A stretch of 64,000 nucleotides of DNA from the NCBI RefSeq assembly GCF_033547095.1, contig NZ_CP137852.1, positions 2,969,501 through 3,033,500 on the forward strand, given 5' to 3'. Shown here one piece after another: positions 8,752 through 18,091 of this stretch; position 1 is the stretch's first letter; each line of letters begins with the position of its first letter. The stretch is from Sediminicoccus rosea. GTDB taxonomy: Bacteria > Pseudomonadota > Alphaproteobacteria > Acetobacterales > Acetobacteraceae. Below the pieces are notes generated by a model. The model worked only from the letters and a program-made list of their open reading frames with translations, searched no databases and was not told the DNA's origin. The position numbers were made by a program, and so were the translations under genes.

Positions 8752-8766
8752 TGCGAGTCATTCTCA
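8752..8766 (+). promoter_or_regulatory. Fur-box-like operator upstream of hemP
   Basis: The 7-1-7 element TGCGAGT-C-ATTCTCA matches the Fur consensus TGATAAT-N-ATTATCA at 10 of 14 positions and lies 21 bases before the hemP ATG. It most plausibly represses the heme-uptake operon when iron is plentiful. It also lies near the start of the divergent acyl-CoA dehydrogenase operon. Confidence 0.6.
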
Positions 8767-8787
8767 TTTACGGTATCGCATCAGCCC

Positions 8788-8970
8788 ATGGTGAACACCG
8801 ATGACCCCACGCCCTTCCGCCCGCCCAGACCGACGGACCGCGACTCCCGCCGCCGCTGCCTCGACGCCGAGGTGCTGTTCCGCGACGGCCCCGAAGTCGA
8901 GATCCATCACAAGGAGGACATCTATCGCCTGCGCCTGACGCGCGGCGGAAAGCTCATCCTGACCAAGTAG
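8788..8970 (+). CDS. hemP: Hemin uptake protein HemP/HmuP
   Basis: A 60-residue protein with the HemP signature at the C-terminus (DIYRLRLTRGGKLILTK) and the preceding DSRRRC segment. I chose the ATG at 8788; the longer frame from 8710 would run through the Fur-like box. HemP/HmuP proteins accompany bacterial heme receptors. In rhizobia (Bradyrhizobium, Sinorhizobium) HmuP is reported as a co-activator needed for expression of the heme receptor gene. By analogy it may help control the TonB-dependent receptor that follows 151 bases downstream. Confidence 0.88.
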   Translation: MVNTDDPTPFRPPRPTDRDSRRRCLDAEVLFRDGPEVEIHHKEDIYRLRLTRGGKLILTK

Positions 8971-8974
8971 TTGC

Positions 8975-9019
8975 TGTCTCTTTCTCTCCCGCCTCTCCCT
9001 CTCCCCTTCCCTCCGTCTC
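8975..9019 (+). other. Pyrimidine-rich tract between hemP and the heme receptor
   Basis: About 45 bases made almost only of C and T, in the 5' leader of the receptor gene. No gene is seen. It would give an unstructured CU-rich RNA, a possible Rho loading site or small-RNA/protein target between the abundant hemP and receptor mRNAs. Confidence 0.4.
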
Positions 9020-9121
9020 ACCGCGTCAGCCAGCCCCGGATCCGCCCCGCAGAGCGGGCGTCCCGCAAGCCAGCGCGCCATCCCCCTGCCGGGCGATGGC
9101 ACCCACCCGCAAGGCCTTGCC

Positions 9122-11161
9122 GTGTTCCGTTTCCCATCCGCCCTGATGCTGACCACCGCCCTGGTCCTGCCGGCCTTCGCGCAGGAGGCCGGAGCGCCCG
9201 CGCCCGCCACGGCAAGCCCCGCCGCCACGAACCCAGCAACGGCCCCGGCCGCCACGCCGCTCGACACGGTCACCTCCACCGCGACGCGCACGCCGCAGGT
9301 GGCGGGCGATTCGGCCGTCTCCATCTCTGTCATCACCCGGGAGGAAATCCTCCAGCGCCAGCCGCGCTCCCCGGTGGATCTGCTGGGCGACGTGCCGGGC
9401 GTGGAAATCTCGGGCGCGCCGCGCACCAGCGCGCTGCAGCCCACCATCCGCGGCCTGGGCGATGAGCGCATCGTCCTGCGGATCGACGGCGTGCGGAACA
9501 ACTTCAACGCGGGCCATCGCGGCCGCACCTTCATCGACCCCGAATTGCTGCGCCAGGTGGACGTGCTGCGCGGCCCCTCCTCCTCGCTCTACGGCTCGGG
9601 CGCGCTGGGCGGCGTCATCTCCTTCCGCACGATCGAACCTGAGGACGTGATCCTCGGCTCCCAGCCGGTGGGCGGCTTCTTCTCGGCCGGCTACCAGTCG
9701 CAGGGCGCCTCGGCGCGCGGCCTCGGCGTCATGGCCGCCCGCGCGGGGGACTTCTCGACCCTCGTCGCCTCCTCCGGCTTCCGCAACGGCCAGTACCGGG
9801 ACGGCGCCGATCGCATCATCCAGTTCAGCGGCGACAATGTGCTGAACATGCTGGGCAAGCTGAACTGGAACCCGGGCTTCCACCGCTTCCAGCTCAATGC
9901 GAGCCGCTACGAGAACGCGAACCAGATCCCCATCGCGGCCAACACGGCCACCACCACCGGCATCGCCGAGCGCACGACGCTGCAGGAGAGCGTCTCGCTC
10001 CGCTACGGCTACGCCAATCCGGCGATGCCGCTGCTGGAGCCGAGCGTCACGATCTACAACAACTATGTCGAGCTGAACGAGGCGCGCATCGCCGCCCCCT
10101 TCGCGCAGGATCGCACCCGGCTGAACACCAAGGGCATCGAGGCGCAGAACACCTCGCGCTTCACCCTGTTTGGGCCCGAACGCCACACGCTGGTGGCCGG
10201 CATAGAAGCCTATCAGGACGAACAGCGCGGCTACCAGAACGGCCTGCCCCGCCTGCAATTCCCGAGCGCAAACCAGGATGTCATGGGCCTCTTCCTGCAG
10301 GACGAGATCCGCCTCGGCACCTGGACGCTGCTGCCCGGCGTGCGCTTCGACCGCTTCCAGCAGGAGCGCGGCAGCGGCGCACAGTCGCAGGACAACAGCC
10401 GCGTCTCGCCCCGCGTCAGCCTGGCTTGGCAGGCCACGCCCTGGGCGCAGCCCTATGTCTCCTATTCGGAGGCCTTCCGCGCGCCCTCGCTGACCGAGCT
10501 CTATGTCGGCGGGCAGCACTTCCCGGGCAATTTCTTCGTCCCCAACCCCAACCTCCAGCCCGAGACGGCGAAGAACATCGAAGCGGGCGTGGACCTGCGC
10601 TTCCGCGACGTGCTGAACGCGAATGACCGCATCCGCGGCCGCCTCGCCATCTTCCGCAACAACATCCAGAACTTCATCGAGCAGACGGTCGGCCGCACCA
10701 CCACGACCAGCGCGAATATCGGCGAGGCGCGGATCGAGGGCATCGAGGCGGAACTGCAATACGACACGCCCTTCTGGTTCGCCCGCCTCGCCGCCTCCGC
10801 GCTGCGCGGCACGAACCTGGAGACGAACGCGCCGCTCGCCTCCATCCCTGCCCATCGCCTCACGCTCAATGGCGGATACCGCTTCCTGGAGCAGGGGCTG
10901 ACGCTCGGCACGCGCCTCGCGCTGAACGACGCGCAGGACCGCCTGCCCAATACGGTGAGCTACCGGGTCACCGCCGCGTCGGCCGTATGGGACCTCTATG
11001 CCACCTGGCAGCCGGAATTCGCGCCGGCGCTGCGGCTCGATGTCGGTGTGAACAATGTGCTGGACGCAACCTACCGGCGGTCCAACTGGAACGGCGTGCC
11101 CACGCCCGCCTATGCCGAGGTGGGGCGCAACTTCCGCGTGGCGCTGCGGGCCAGCTTCTGA
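9122..11161 (+). CDS. hmuR: TonB-dependent heme/hemoglobin receptor
   Basis: A 679-residue outer-membrane receptor that imports heme using TonB energy. It has a signal peptide (about 1-21, ending PAFAQ) and a plug domain (about 45-170) with TIRGLGDERIVLRIDGVRNN and VDVLRGPSSSLYGSGALGGV. A 22-stranded barrel ends in the aromatic residue of LRASF. The plug motifs are those of the hemoglobin/heme/transferrin receptor family. The start is GTG at 9122 after AAGG; an ATG at 9146 would shorten the signal peptide. The next gene begins immediately after its stop. Confidence 0.9.
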   Translation: MFRFPSALMLTTALVLPAFAQEAGAPAPATASPAATNPATAPAATPLDTVTSTATRTPQVAGDSAVSISVITREEILQRQPRSPVDLLGDVPGVEISGAPRTSALQPTIRGLGDERIVLRIDGVRNNFNAGHRGRTFIDPELLRQVDVLRGPSSSLYGSGALGGVISFRTIEPEDVILGSQPVGGFFSAGYQSQGASARGLGVMAARAGDFSTLVASSGFRNGQYRDGADRIIQFSGDNVLNMLGKLNWNPGFHRFQLNASRYENANQIPIAANTATTTGIAERTTLQESVSLRYGYANPAMPLLEPSVTIYNNYVELNEARIAAPFAQDRTRLNTKGIEAQNTSRFTLFGPERHTLVAGIEAYQDEQRGYQNGLPRLQFPSANQDVMGLFLQDEIRLGTWTLLPGVRFDRFQQERGSGAQSQDNSRVSPRVSLAWQATPWAQPYVSYSEAFRAPSLTELYVGGQHFPGNFFVPNPNLQPETAKNIEAGVDLRFRDVLNANDRIRGRLAIFRNNIQNFIEQTVGRTTTTSANIGEARIEGIEAELQYDTPFWFARLAASALRGTNLETNAPLASIPAHRLTLNGGYRFLEQGLTLGTRLALNDAQDRLPNTVSYRVTAASAVWDLYATWQPEFAPALRLDVGVNNVLDATYRRSNWNGVPTPAYAEVGRNFRVALRASF

Positions 11162-12052
11162 ATGCGCGCGGCGCGGCCCGAGCGGCTGCCCGGCGGGGCG
11201 GCCGGCGCCTCGCTGGCGCTGCATCTGGGCGCGGGCCTCTGGCTCGCGCTCGGCGCCACGCCCGGCGGCCCGCCTGGCCGGGAGGCGGTGCGCGAGGTCC
11301 CGGTCGCCTTCGCGATGCTCTCCGCGGGCGAGGCGGAGCCGCCGCCGGGCCTGCCGGAATTGGAGGAACCCGCCCTCGCCGAGGCCGCGCCGGACGCGGA
11401 GCAGCCACCCGCCGAACCCATCGCCGAGCCCCCTCCCTTGGCCGAAGCGCCGCCCGAGCCCGCGCCGCCGCCCATCGCCGCGCCCGCCGAACCCATTCCC
11501 GAAGCACCGGCCCTTGCGGAAGCACCACCGCAACCGCCCCCGCCGGCCGCCGAGCCGATCCCGGAGGAACCGCCCCTGGCCGAGCCACCGCCGCCCGTCC
11601 GCAGCGAGGCTCCGCGCCCGCCCACGCCCCCCGCAGCCGCGCCGCGCCGGCCCCCGCCACGCCCGGCGCAGGCCATGGGCCGTGGCGTCCCGCGCGAGGC
11701 CACGACGCTGGCCGGACCCGCGGCCGCCGCCATTCCCGTCGCCGCCGCCGCGCCCAACCCGGGGCCGCCCCCCCTCATCACCCAGGCGCGCTACCGGCAC
11801 CCGCCGACGCCGCCTGCGTATCCGCCGCGAGCCATCGCCTTGCGCATGGCCGGCACCGCGCTGATCCGCGCGCTGGTCGGGCCCGATGGCCAGACGCGCG
11901 AGGTTCGGCTGCACCGGTCCTCCGGCTTTGGCGAATTGGACAACGCCGCGCTGGCCGCGGTGCGCGGCTGGGCCTTCGCCGCCGCCACCGAAGGCGGACG
12001 CCCCATCGAGGCCTGGGTGGAGGTGCCCGTGCGCTTCCGCCTCGACGACTGA
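11162..12052 (+). CDS. tonB: Energy transducer TonB
   Basis: A 296-residue TonB-like protein. One N-terminal membrane helix (about 15-35) is followed by a long Pro/Glu/Ala-rich periplasmic linker with repeated EPPPLAE-type units (about 60-185). The C-terminal TonB domain has RYRHPPTPPAYPPRAIALRMAGTA and a final VRFRLDD strand. It couples the proton motive force to the heme receptor. Its ATG directly abuts the receptor stop codon. No exbB or exbD is present here, so it must use a motor encoded elsewhere. Confidence 0.88.
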   Translation: MRAARPERLPGGAAGASLALHLGAGLWLALGATPGGPPGREAVREVPVAFAMLSAGEAEPPPGLPELEEPALAEAAPDAEQPPAEPIAEPPPLAEAPPEPAPPPIAAPAEPIPEAPALAEAPPQPPPPAAEPIPEEPPLAEPPPPVRSEAPRPPTPPAAAPRRPPPRPAQAMGRGVPREATTLAGPAAAAIPVAAAAPNPGPPPLITQARYRHPPTPPAYPPRAIALRMAGTALIRALVGPDGQTREVRLHRSSGFGELDNAALAAVRGWAFAAATEGGRPIEAWVEVPVRFRLDD

Positions 12053-12074
12053 ACAACCCCACAGGAGCAAGACC

Positions 12075-13091
12075 ATGAATCTCAGCGCCCGCCATGCCGA
12101 ATTGATGTACCAGGAGCCGCGCCTGCGCATCCGCGACGCCGCGCAACGCCTCGGCACCACGGAGGCCGCGCTGGTCGCGCTCCAGGGCGGCACGACGCTC
12201 CGGCCCGACTGGCCCGCCCTCTTCGCCGCCCTGCCCGCGCTCGGCGGCATCATGGCGCTCACCCGCAACGAGCATGCGGTGCATGAGCGGCATGGCCGCT
12301 TCGAGGAGGTCTCGGCCGGACCCGGCCATATCCTGGTGACGGGGCCCGACATCGACCTGCGGCTCTTCACCCGGCGCTGGGCGCATGCTTTCGCCGTGGC
12401 GGGTGAGCGCCCCTCGCTGCAGATCTTCGACGTGGATGGCGAGGCGGCGCACAAGATCTTCGCGACCGAGCACACCGACCGCGCCGCCTGGGCCGCGCTG
12501 GTGGAGCGCTTCACCTGCCTGGCCGCGGCAGCACCTCCGCAAGCCGCGCCCGCCCCGGCCACGGCCAAGGCGGAGGCAGAGGTGGATGGCCGCGCGTTGC
12601 GCTCGGATTGGCTGGCGCTGCGTGACACGCATGACTTCTTCGGGCTGCTGAACCGCCACAAGGCGAGCCGTCGCCAGGCCTTCCGCCTGGCCGGCGAGGA
12701 CCTGGCCCTGCCGCTGGCGCCCGAGGCCGCGCGCACCACGCTGCAACTGGCTGCGGCGCGCGAAGTGCCGATCATGGTCTTCGTTGGCAACCGCAACGCC
12801 ATCCAGATCCACACCGGCCCGGTGCGCCGGCTGGCTGCGACCCCCGGCTGGTTCAACGTGCTGGACCCCGCCTTCAACCTGCATCTGCGCGAGGCCGGCG
12901 TGGCGGAGGCCTGGCGTGTCGTGAAGCCCACCGAAGATGGCGCGGTCACCAGCATCGAGTTGCTGGACGCGGCGGGCGAGACGGTCGCGATGTTGTTCGG
13001 CGCGCGCAAGCCCGGCCAGGCCGAGCGCGAGGACTGGCGCCGCCTGGCGAGCGACGTGGCGCAGACGCATGCGCGGGAGGAAGCGGCTTGA
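12075..13091 (+). CDS. hemS: Hemin-degrading factor HemS/HmuS
   Basis: A 338-residue cytoplasmic heme-handling protein of the HemS/ChuS family, built of two homologous halves (about 10-155 and 185-330). The N-terminal part has RHAELMYQEPRLRIRDAAQRLG and the C-terminal half has the family-like segment FNVLDPAFNLHLREAGVAEAW. It accepts imported heme and stores or degrades it. AGGAG stands eight bases before the ATG at 12075. Its stop overlaps the start of hmuT. Confidence 0.9.
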   Translation: MNLSARHAELMYQEPRLRIRDAAQRLGTTEAALVALQGGTTLRPDWPALFAALPALGGIMALTRNEHAVHERHGRFEEVSAGPGHILVTGPDIDLRLFTRRWAHAFAVAGERPSLQIFDVDGEAAHKIFATEHTDRAAWAALVERFTCLAAAAPPQAAPAPATAKAEAEVDGRALRSDWLALRDTHDFFGLLNRHKASRRQAFRLAGEDLALPLAPEAARTTLQLAAAREVPIMVFVGNRNAIQIHTGPVRRLAATPGWFNVLDPAFNLHLREAGVAEAWRVVKPTEDGAVTSIELLDAAGETVAMLFGARKPGQAEREDWRRLASDVAQTHAREEAA

Positions 13092-13948
13092 TCACCCGGC
13101 GGCTTCTTGCAAGCGGCCTGCTGGCCGCGCCCGTGCTCGCGCATGCCACGACCCCGCGCATCGCCGTCGCCGGCGGCGGGGTCGCGGAGATGCTCTGCGC
13201 GCTGGGGCTGGAGGGGCGGATCTGCGGCGTGGATTCCACCGCGCTGCACCCCACCCGGCTGCGGGCCCTGCCGCAGCTCGGCTACCAGCGAGCGCTCTCG
13301 GCCGAGGGCGTCCTCTCGCTCCGGCCCGACATGCTGGTGCACGCGCATGAGGCGGGGCCGCCCTCGGTGCTGGCACAGCTGCGCGCGGCGGGGTTGCCGC
13401 TGATCGGCGTGCCGCGCGTCACCGATGCGGAGGGGCTGATCGCCGCCATCACCGCCCTGGGCGAGACGCTGGGGGCCGACCCCGACCCGGTCGTGGCGGC
13501 GATGGCCGCGGATTTCGCGGCGCTGGACACGATGCTGCCGAGTGGCCCGCCGCCGCGCGCGCTTTTCCTGCTCTCGGCCGGGAATGGCGCGCCGCAGGCC
13601 TCGGGGCGCGGCACGGCGGCGGCGGCAATGTTCCGCCTCGCGCGCATCCGCAACGTCATCGAGGGCTATGAGGGGTATCGCCCGCTCTCGCCCGAGGCGG
13701 CGCTGACGCTCGGCGCCGATTGGCTGGTGGCGCCGCAGCACAGTGTGGAGGCGCGCGGCGGTCCCTCGGCCTTCCTGGCGCAGCCGCAGCTCGCCCTGCT
13801 GCCCGCCGCCCGCGCCGGGCGGCTCTATACGCAGGACAGCCTCTATCTGCTGGGCTTTGGCCCGCGCAGCGCCCATGCGGCGCGCGACATGGCCTCTGCC
13901 CTGCGCGGCGTTCCCCTTCCCCCCTTGCCGGAGCGCCCCTGGCTGTGA
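13088..13948 (+). CDS. hmuT: Heme ABC transporter substrate-binding protein HmuT
   Basis: A 286-residue periplasmic binding protein. The N-terminus MITRRLLASGLLAAPVLAHA is a signal peptide with a twin-arginine. The segment GVDSTALHPTRLRALPQLGY, followed by LSAEGVLSLRPDMLVHAHEAGPP, is the hallmark of HmuT/ShuT. The only reasonable start is TTG at 13088, overlapping the hemS stop (TTGA), so translation is coupled. It delivers heme to HmuUV. Confidence 0.88.
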   Translation: MITRRLLASGLLAAPVLAHATTPRIAVAGGGVAEMLCALGLEGRICGVDSTALHPTRLRALPQLGYQRALSAEGVLSLRPDMLVHAHEAGPPSVLAQLRAAGLPLIGVPRVTDAEGLIAAITALGETLGADPDPVVAAMAADFAALDTMLPSGPPPRALFLLSAGNGAPQASGRGTAAAAMFRLARIRNVIEGYEGYRPLSPEAALTLGADWLVAPQHSVEARGGPSAFLAQPQLALLPAARAGRLYTQDSLYLLGFGPRSAHAARDMASALRGVPLPPLPERPWL

Positions 13949-14946
13949 CCCTCTGGCGCCTGCCGCTGCTGGCAGCCCTCACCCTGATGATCCTTGCACT
14001 GCTGCTCGGCGTGGGCGCCGTGCCCATCCCGCCCTGGCGCGTTGTGGGCGCCGTCTTTGGCGCGGGCCTTGGGGCGGATGGCGCCATCATCTGGGGTTTG
14101 CGGCTGCCGCGCACCTTGCTGGCGGCGCTGGCCGGGGCGGCGCTCGGGCTGTCGGGCGCGGTGATGCAGGGGCTGTTCCGCAACCCGCTGGCCGATCCCG
14201 GGCTGCTCGGCGTCTCGGCGGGCGGGGCCTTCGGGGCGGTCACGATGATCGTCCTGCTGCTGCCGCATGTGCCTGCCCCGCTGCGGCCGCACGCCGTGGC
14301 GATGGCCGCCTTTGCGGGCGCGCTGCTGGTCACCGCCCTCGTCCTGCTGCTGGCGCTGCGCGAGCGGCAGGTGGGCGTCGCTGGCCTGCTGCTGGCGGGC
14401 ATCGTGCTCAATGCCTTCGCGGGTGCCGGCACCTCGGCGATGATCTACGCGGCCGACGACATGCAGCTGCGCGACGTCACCTTCTGGACCATGGGCTCGG
14501 CCGCCGGCGCCACCTGGCCGGTGCTGGGCGCGACCCTGCTGGCCGGGCTGCCGCTGCTGCTGGCCGCGCCCCTGCTGGCGCGCGGCCTCGATGCCTTGAT
14601 CCTGGGCGAGCGCGAGGCGGCGAGCCTCGGCATCCGCGTCGAGTGGCTGAAATGGGGGGCGGTTGGCCTCGTCGCCCTCGCCGTGGGTGGGGCGGTGGCG
14701 GCGACGGGGCTGATCGGCTTCGTGGGCATGGTGGCGCCGCATCTGGTGCGGCTGGCCGGGGGGGCCGGCCATCGCTGGGTGCTGCCGGCCTCGGCCCTGA
14801 TGGGCGCGCTGCTGCTGGCTGCCGCCGATGGGCTGGCGCGCACCGCGGTGGCGCCGGCCGAATTGCCGATCGGCCTCGTGACCGCATTGCTGGGCGCGCC
14901 GGTCTTCCTCTTTCTGCTGCTGCGCAGCGAGAGGGCGACGCGATGA
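13945..14946 (+). CDS. hmuU: Heme ABC transporter permease HmuU
   Basis: A 333-residue inner-membrane permease of the FecCD/BtuC family with about nine to ten helices. Typical motifs are LRLPRTLLAALAGAALGLSGAVMQ, FRNPLADPGLLGVSAGGAFG and GLIGFVGMVAPHLVRLAGG. The start is GTG at 13945, overlapping the hmuT stop (GTGA). It forms the heme channel with HmuV as ATPase. Confidence 0.9.
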   Translation: MTLWRLPLLAALTLMILALLLGVGAVPIPPWRVVGAVFGAGLGADGAIIWGLRLPRTLLAALAGAALGLSGAVMQGLFRNPLADPGLLGVSAGGAFGAVTMIVLLLPHVPAPLRPHAVAMAAFAGALLVTALVLLLALRERQVGVAGLLLAGIVLNAFAGAGTSAMIYAADDMQLRDVTFWTMGSAAGATWPVLGATLLAGLPLLLAAPLLARGLDALILGEREAASLGIRVEWLKWGAVGLVALAVGGAVAATGLIGFVGMVAPHLVRLAGGAGHRWVLPASALMGALLLAAADGLARTAVAPAELPIGLVTALLGAPVFLFLLLRSERATR

Positions 14947-15704
14947 TCCTCTCCGCCGAAGGGCTACGCGTGACCCGCGCCGGGCGCGTTCTGCTGCAGG
15001 TACCGCATCTCGTCGTGGCGCCGGGCGAGGTGCTGGCCGTGCTGGGGGCGAATGGCGCGGGCAAGTCCACCCTGCTGCGCTGCCTCTCGGGCGAGTTGCG
15101 GCCCGATGGCGGCGAGGTCCGGCTGCTCGGCCGCCCGCTGCCGCAATGGCCGGCGCGCGGCATGGCCCGCCACCGCGCCGTCATGCCCCAGGCCAGCGCG
15201 CTGGCCTTTCCGCTCCGTGCGCGGGAGGTGGCGGCACTCGGCCGCATCCCCTGGGGCGGCGGCGACGCAGGGGTGGAGGCCGCGCTGGCGGCGGCGGGGG
15301 CCGAGCATCTGGCGGAGCGCTGGTACGGAACGCTCTCGGGCGGCGAGGCGCAGCGCGTGCAGCTGGCGCGCGTGCTGGCCCAGCTGCACGGCACGCCGCC
15401 CGGGCGGAGCCTGCTCATGCTCGACGAGCCGACGGCCAGCCTCGACCTCCGGCACCAGCATCGGATCCTGGAGGTGGCCCGCGCGCGCGCGGCAGAGGGT
15501 GCCGCCGTGGTGATGGTGCTGCATGACCTGCACCTCGCCGCGCGGCACGCGACGCATGTGCTCCTGCTGCGGGAGGGCGTGCCGCTGGCCGCGGGCCCGG
15601 CGCGCGAGATGCTGGACGCGGCGCTGCTCAGCGCCACCTATGGGGTACGGCTCAGGCGCGTGCCGGATGCGGTGGGGGGCGCCACCATCTTCGTGCCGGG
15701 GTGA
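14943..15704 (+). CDS. hmuV: Heme ABC transporter ATP-binding protein HmuV
   Basis: A 253-residue ABC ATPase. Walker A is GANGAGKST (about 36-44), the Q-loop is VMPQASALAFP, the signature is LSGGEAQRVQLARVLAQL, and Walker B is LLMLDEPTASLD with the switch histidine in LHDLHLAARHA. It overlaps hmuU by ATGA and is the last gene of the heme operon; a strong terminator follows. Confidence 0.92.
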   Translation: MILSAEGLRVTRAGRVLLQVPHLVVAPGEVLAVLGANGAGKSTLLRCLSGELRPDGGEVRLLGRPLPQWPARGMARHRAVMPQASALAFPLRAREVAALGRIPWGGGDAGVEAALAAAGAEHLAERWYGTLSGGEAQRVQLARVLAQLHGTPPGRSLLMLDEPTASLDLRHQHRILEVARARAAEGAAVVMVLHDLHLAARHATHVLLLREGVPLAAGPAREMLDAALLSATYGVRLRRVPDAVGGATIFVPG

Positions 15705-15709
15705 ATCGC

Positions 15710-15733
15710 CGGCCGGGTGGTTCCACCCGGCCG
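15710..15733 (+). terminator. Terminator of the heme operon
   Basis: Inverted repeat CGGCCGGGTGG-TT-CCACCCGGCCG directly after the hmuV stop; it forms a 10-bp stem with a GTTC tetraloop. The downstream bases are only weakly T-rich. Confidence 0.7.
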
Positions 15734-15774
15734 CTTCCGCCAGTAGTTTGAGCGGAACCCCAGGAGAGAGACGG

Positions 15775-18087
15775 ATGGACAAGTTCGGAATTGGCCAATC
15801 GGTGCGGCGCAAGGAAGATGTGCGGCTGCTGACGGGCACCGGCCTCTACACGGACGACATCAACCGCGACAACCAGGCCTGGATGGTGGTGCTGCGCAGC
15901 CCGCACGCGCACGCGAAGATCCTCTCCATCAACACCGAGGCCGCGAAGGCCGCCCCGGGCGTCATCGAGGTGCTGACCGGCCATGACGCCAAGGCCGATG
16001 GCCTCGGCCTGTTTCCCGTCATGGTCGAGGTGCCGGGCAAGGACGGCAAGCCGCTCTGGTGCCCGGACCGCCACATCCTGCAGACGGAGGCGGTGCGCTT
16101 CGTGGGCGACCCCGTCGCCATCGTCATGGCCGAGACGCGCGCAGAGGCGCAGGACGCGGCCGAGCTGATCGAGGTGGATTACGACATCCTGCCCAGCATC
16201 ACCGACACGGCGACGGCGCTGGATGCGGGCGCGCCCGTGATCTGGCCCGAGCGCGGCTCCAACCTCTGCGTGCATTGGTCGAACGGACGCGAGGCCCAGG
16301 CCGAGGCCGCGTTCGCCAAGGCGGCCAAGACCGTCAGCGTGGACCTGGTGAACAACCGCCTGGTCGGCAACCCGATGGAGCCGCGTGTCGCGCTGGGCGA
16401 GTACGACCCGGCGGAGAACCACTTTACCCTGCACAGCCCGACCCAGGGCGTGGTGCGCGTGCGCGAGAGCCTGGCCAAGTTCATCTTCAAGCTGCCGAAG
16501 GAGCAGGTGCGCGTCATCAGCCCGGACGTGGGCGGCGGCTTCGGCCTGCGCGGCAAGCTCTTCCCCGAGAGCGCGATGGTGCTCTGGGCGGCCAAGCGCA
16601 TCGGCCGCCCGGTGAAATGGCGCGCCGACCGCACCGAGACCTTCCTCTGCGATCCGCACGGCCGCGACCATGTGACCCATGCCGAGATGGCCTTCGATGC
16701 CGGGGGGAAGATCCTCGGCATGAAGGTCGAGACGGTCGCCGCCATGGGCGCCTATCTGTTCGACTTCGGCCCGCGCATCCCGACCGTCGCCGGCGGGCGC
16801 ATCCAGGGCACGGTCTATGACATGCAGGATGTCAGCATCAACGTCCGCTGCGCCTTCACCAACACGGCGCCGACCGACGCCTACCGCGGCGCCGGCCGGC
16901 CCGAGACCGCCTATGTGATCGAACGGCTGCTGGACCAGGGGGCCAAGGCCTTCGGCATCACGCCCGCCGAGATCCGCAACCGCAACTATGTGAAGCCGGA
17001 GCAGATCCCCTACATCAACTGCGCGGGCAACGAGATCGACAGCGGCCGCTTCGAGGAGACGCAGGCCCAGGCGCTGGCGCTGATGGACTGGCAGGGCTTC
17101 GACACCCGCCGCGCCCAGAGCCAGGCGCAGGGCAAGCTGCGCGGGCGGGGCATCGGCTACTTCATCGAGGCCTCAGGCGGGCAGCCGGCCGAATGGGCCC
17201 GAGTCCGCATCACCGAGGCGGGCGAGGCGCTGGTGCATGTGGGCACCTTCAGCCATGGACAGGGGCATGAGACGGCCTTCGCCCAGGTGCTGCATGCGCG
17301 CCTCGGCATTCCCTTCGAGAAGGTGAAGCTGGTCCAGGGCGACAGCGACGTGGTGCCCGCCGGTGGCGGCACGGGCGGCAGCCGCTCCTCGCAGATGGGC
17401 GGCGTCGCCGTCTCCCGCGCCTCTGAGATGGTGCTGGCCAAGGCGCGGCGCCTCGCCGCCCACCTGCTGGAAGCGGCCGAGGCGGATATCGAGCATGAGG
17501 GCGAGGTGTTCCGCATCGCCGGCACCGACCGCACCATCAGCTGGGCGCAGCTCGCTTCCGCCGAGGGCATCCCGAACGAGACGCCAGGCCTCGATGAGGA
17601 GCTGCTCTACAAGCGCAATACCGAGTGCAACTTCCCCAATGGCTGCCACGTGGCCGAGGTCGAGGTGGACCCCGACACCGGGATGGTGAGCGTGGTGCGC
17701 TACGCCGCGGTGGATGATGTGGGCGTGCCGCTGAACCCCATGCTGGTGCATGGCCAGTGCCATGGCGGCATCGTCTCCGGCATCGGCCAGGCGCTCTACG
17801 AGCATGCCCGCTATGATGACGAGAGCGGCCAGTTCCTGACCGCCACCTTCCAGGACTACTGCATGCCGCGCGCCGCTGACCTGCCGCACCTGGAGGTCGG
17901 GCTCAACGTCGTCCCCTGCCCGTCCAATGACCTCGGCGTGAAGGGTGCTGGCGAAGGCGGCTCCTGCGGGGCGCCGCCAGCGGTGGTGAGCGCCGTCTGC
18001 GATGCGCTCGGCATCGCGCATATCGACATGCCGGTGACGCCCGAGAAGGTGTGGCGCGCGCTCGCGATGCGGCAGGCGGCGGAGTGA
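15775..18087 (+). CDS. Xanthine dehydrogenase-family molybdopterin-binding subunit (CoxL-like), alone
   Basis: A 770-residue large subunit of the molybdenum hydroxylase family. The N-terminal ald_Xan_dh_C-type domain starts [18 protein letters not shown]. The molybdopterin domain has GGGFGLRGK, then [20 protein letters not shown], and the C-terminal catalytic glutamate is in [12 protein letters not shown]. The active-site loop is AYRGAGR, not AYXCSFR of form I CO dehydrogenase, so it is a form II-type or other hydroxylase of unknown substrate. GAGAG lies before the ATG at 15775. No FAD (CoxM) or 2Fe-2S (CoxS) subunit is adjacent, which is unusual. It converges on the next gene with only four bases between stops. 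Confidence 0.88.
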   Translation: MDKFGIGQSVRRKEDVRLLTGTGLYTDDINRDNQAWMVVLRSPHAHAKILSINTEAAKAAPGVIEVLTGHDAKADGLGLFPVMVEVPGKDGKPLWCPDRHILQTEAVRFVGDPVAIVMAETRAEAQDAAELIEVDYDILPSITDTATALDAGAPVIWPERGSNLCVHWSNGREAQAEAAFAKAAKTVSVDLVNNRLVGNPMEPRVALGEYDPAENHFTLHSPTQGVVRVRESLAKFIFKLPKEQVRVISPDVGGGFGLRGKLFPESAMVLWAAKRIGRPVKWRADRTETFLCDPHGRDHVTHAEMAFDAGGKILGMKVETVAAMGAYLFDFGPRIPTVAGGRIQGTVYDMQDVSINVRCAFTNTAPTDAYRGAGRPETAYVIERLLDQGAKAFGITPAEIRNRNYVKPEQIPYINCAGNEIDSGRFEETQAQALALMDWQGFDTRRAQSQAQGKLRGRGIGYFIEASGGQPAEWARVRITEAGEALVHVGTFSHGQGHETAFAQVLHARLGIPFEKVKLVQGDSDVVPAGGGTGGSRSSQMGGVAVSRASEMVLAKARRLAAHLLEAAEADIEHEGEVFRIAGTDRTISWAQLASAEGIPNETPGLDEELLYKRNTECNFPNGCHVAEVEVDPDTGMVSVVRYAAVDDVGVPLNPMLVHGQCHGGIVSGIGQALYEHARYDDESGQFLTATFQDYCMPRAADLPHLEVGLNVVPCPSNDLGVKGAGEGGSCGAPPAVVSAVCDALGIAHIDMPVTPEKVWRALAMRQAAE

Positions 18088-18091
18088 TCCG

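Noticed and set aside
9026-13876. A 1616-codon open frame on the minus strand opposite the heme operon.
   Set aside because: It is fully antisense to five well-supported genes, its product is low-complexity (Arg/Gly/Gln/His-rich), no ribosome site or family motif is visible, and long stop-free antisense frames are expected at this GC content.
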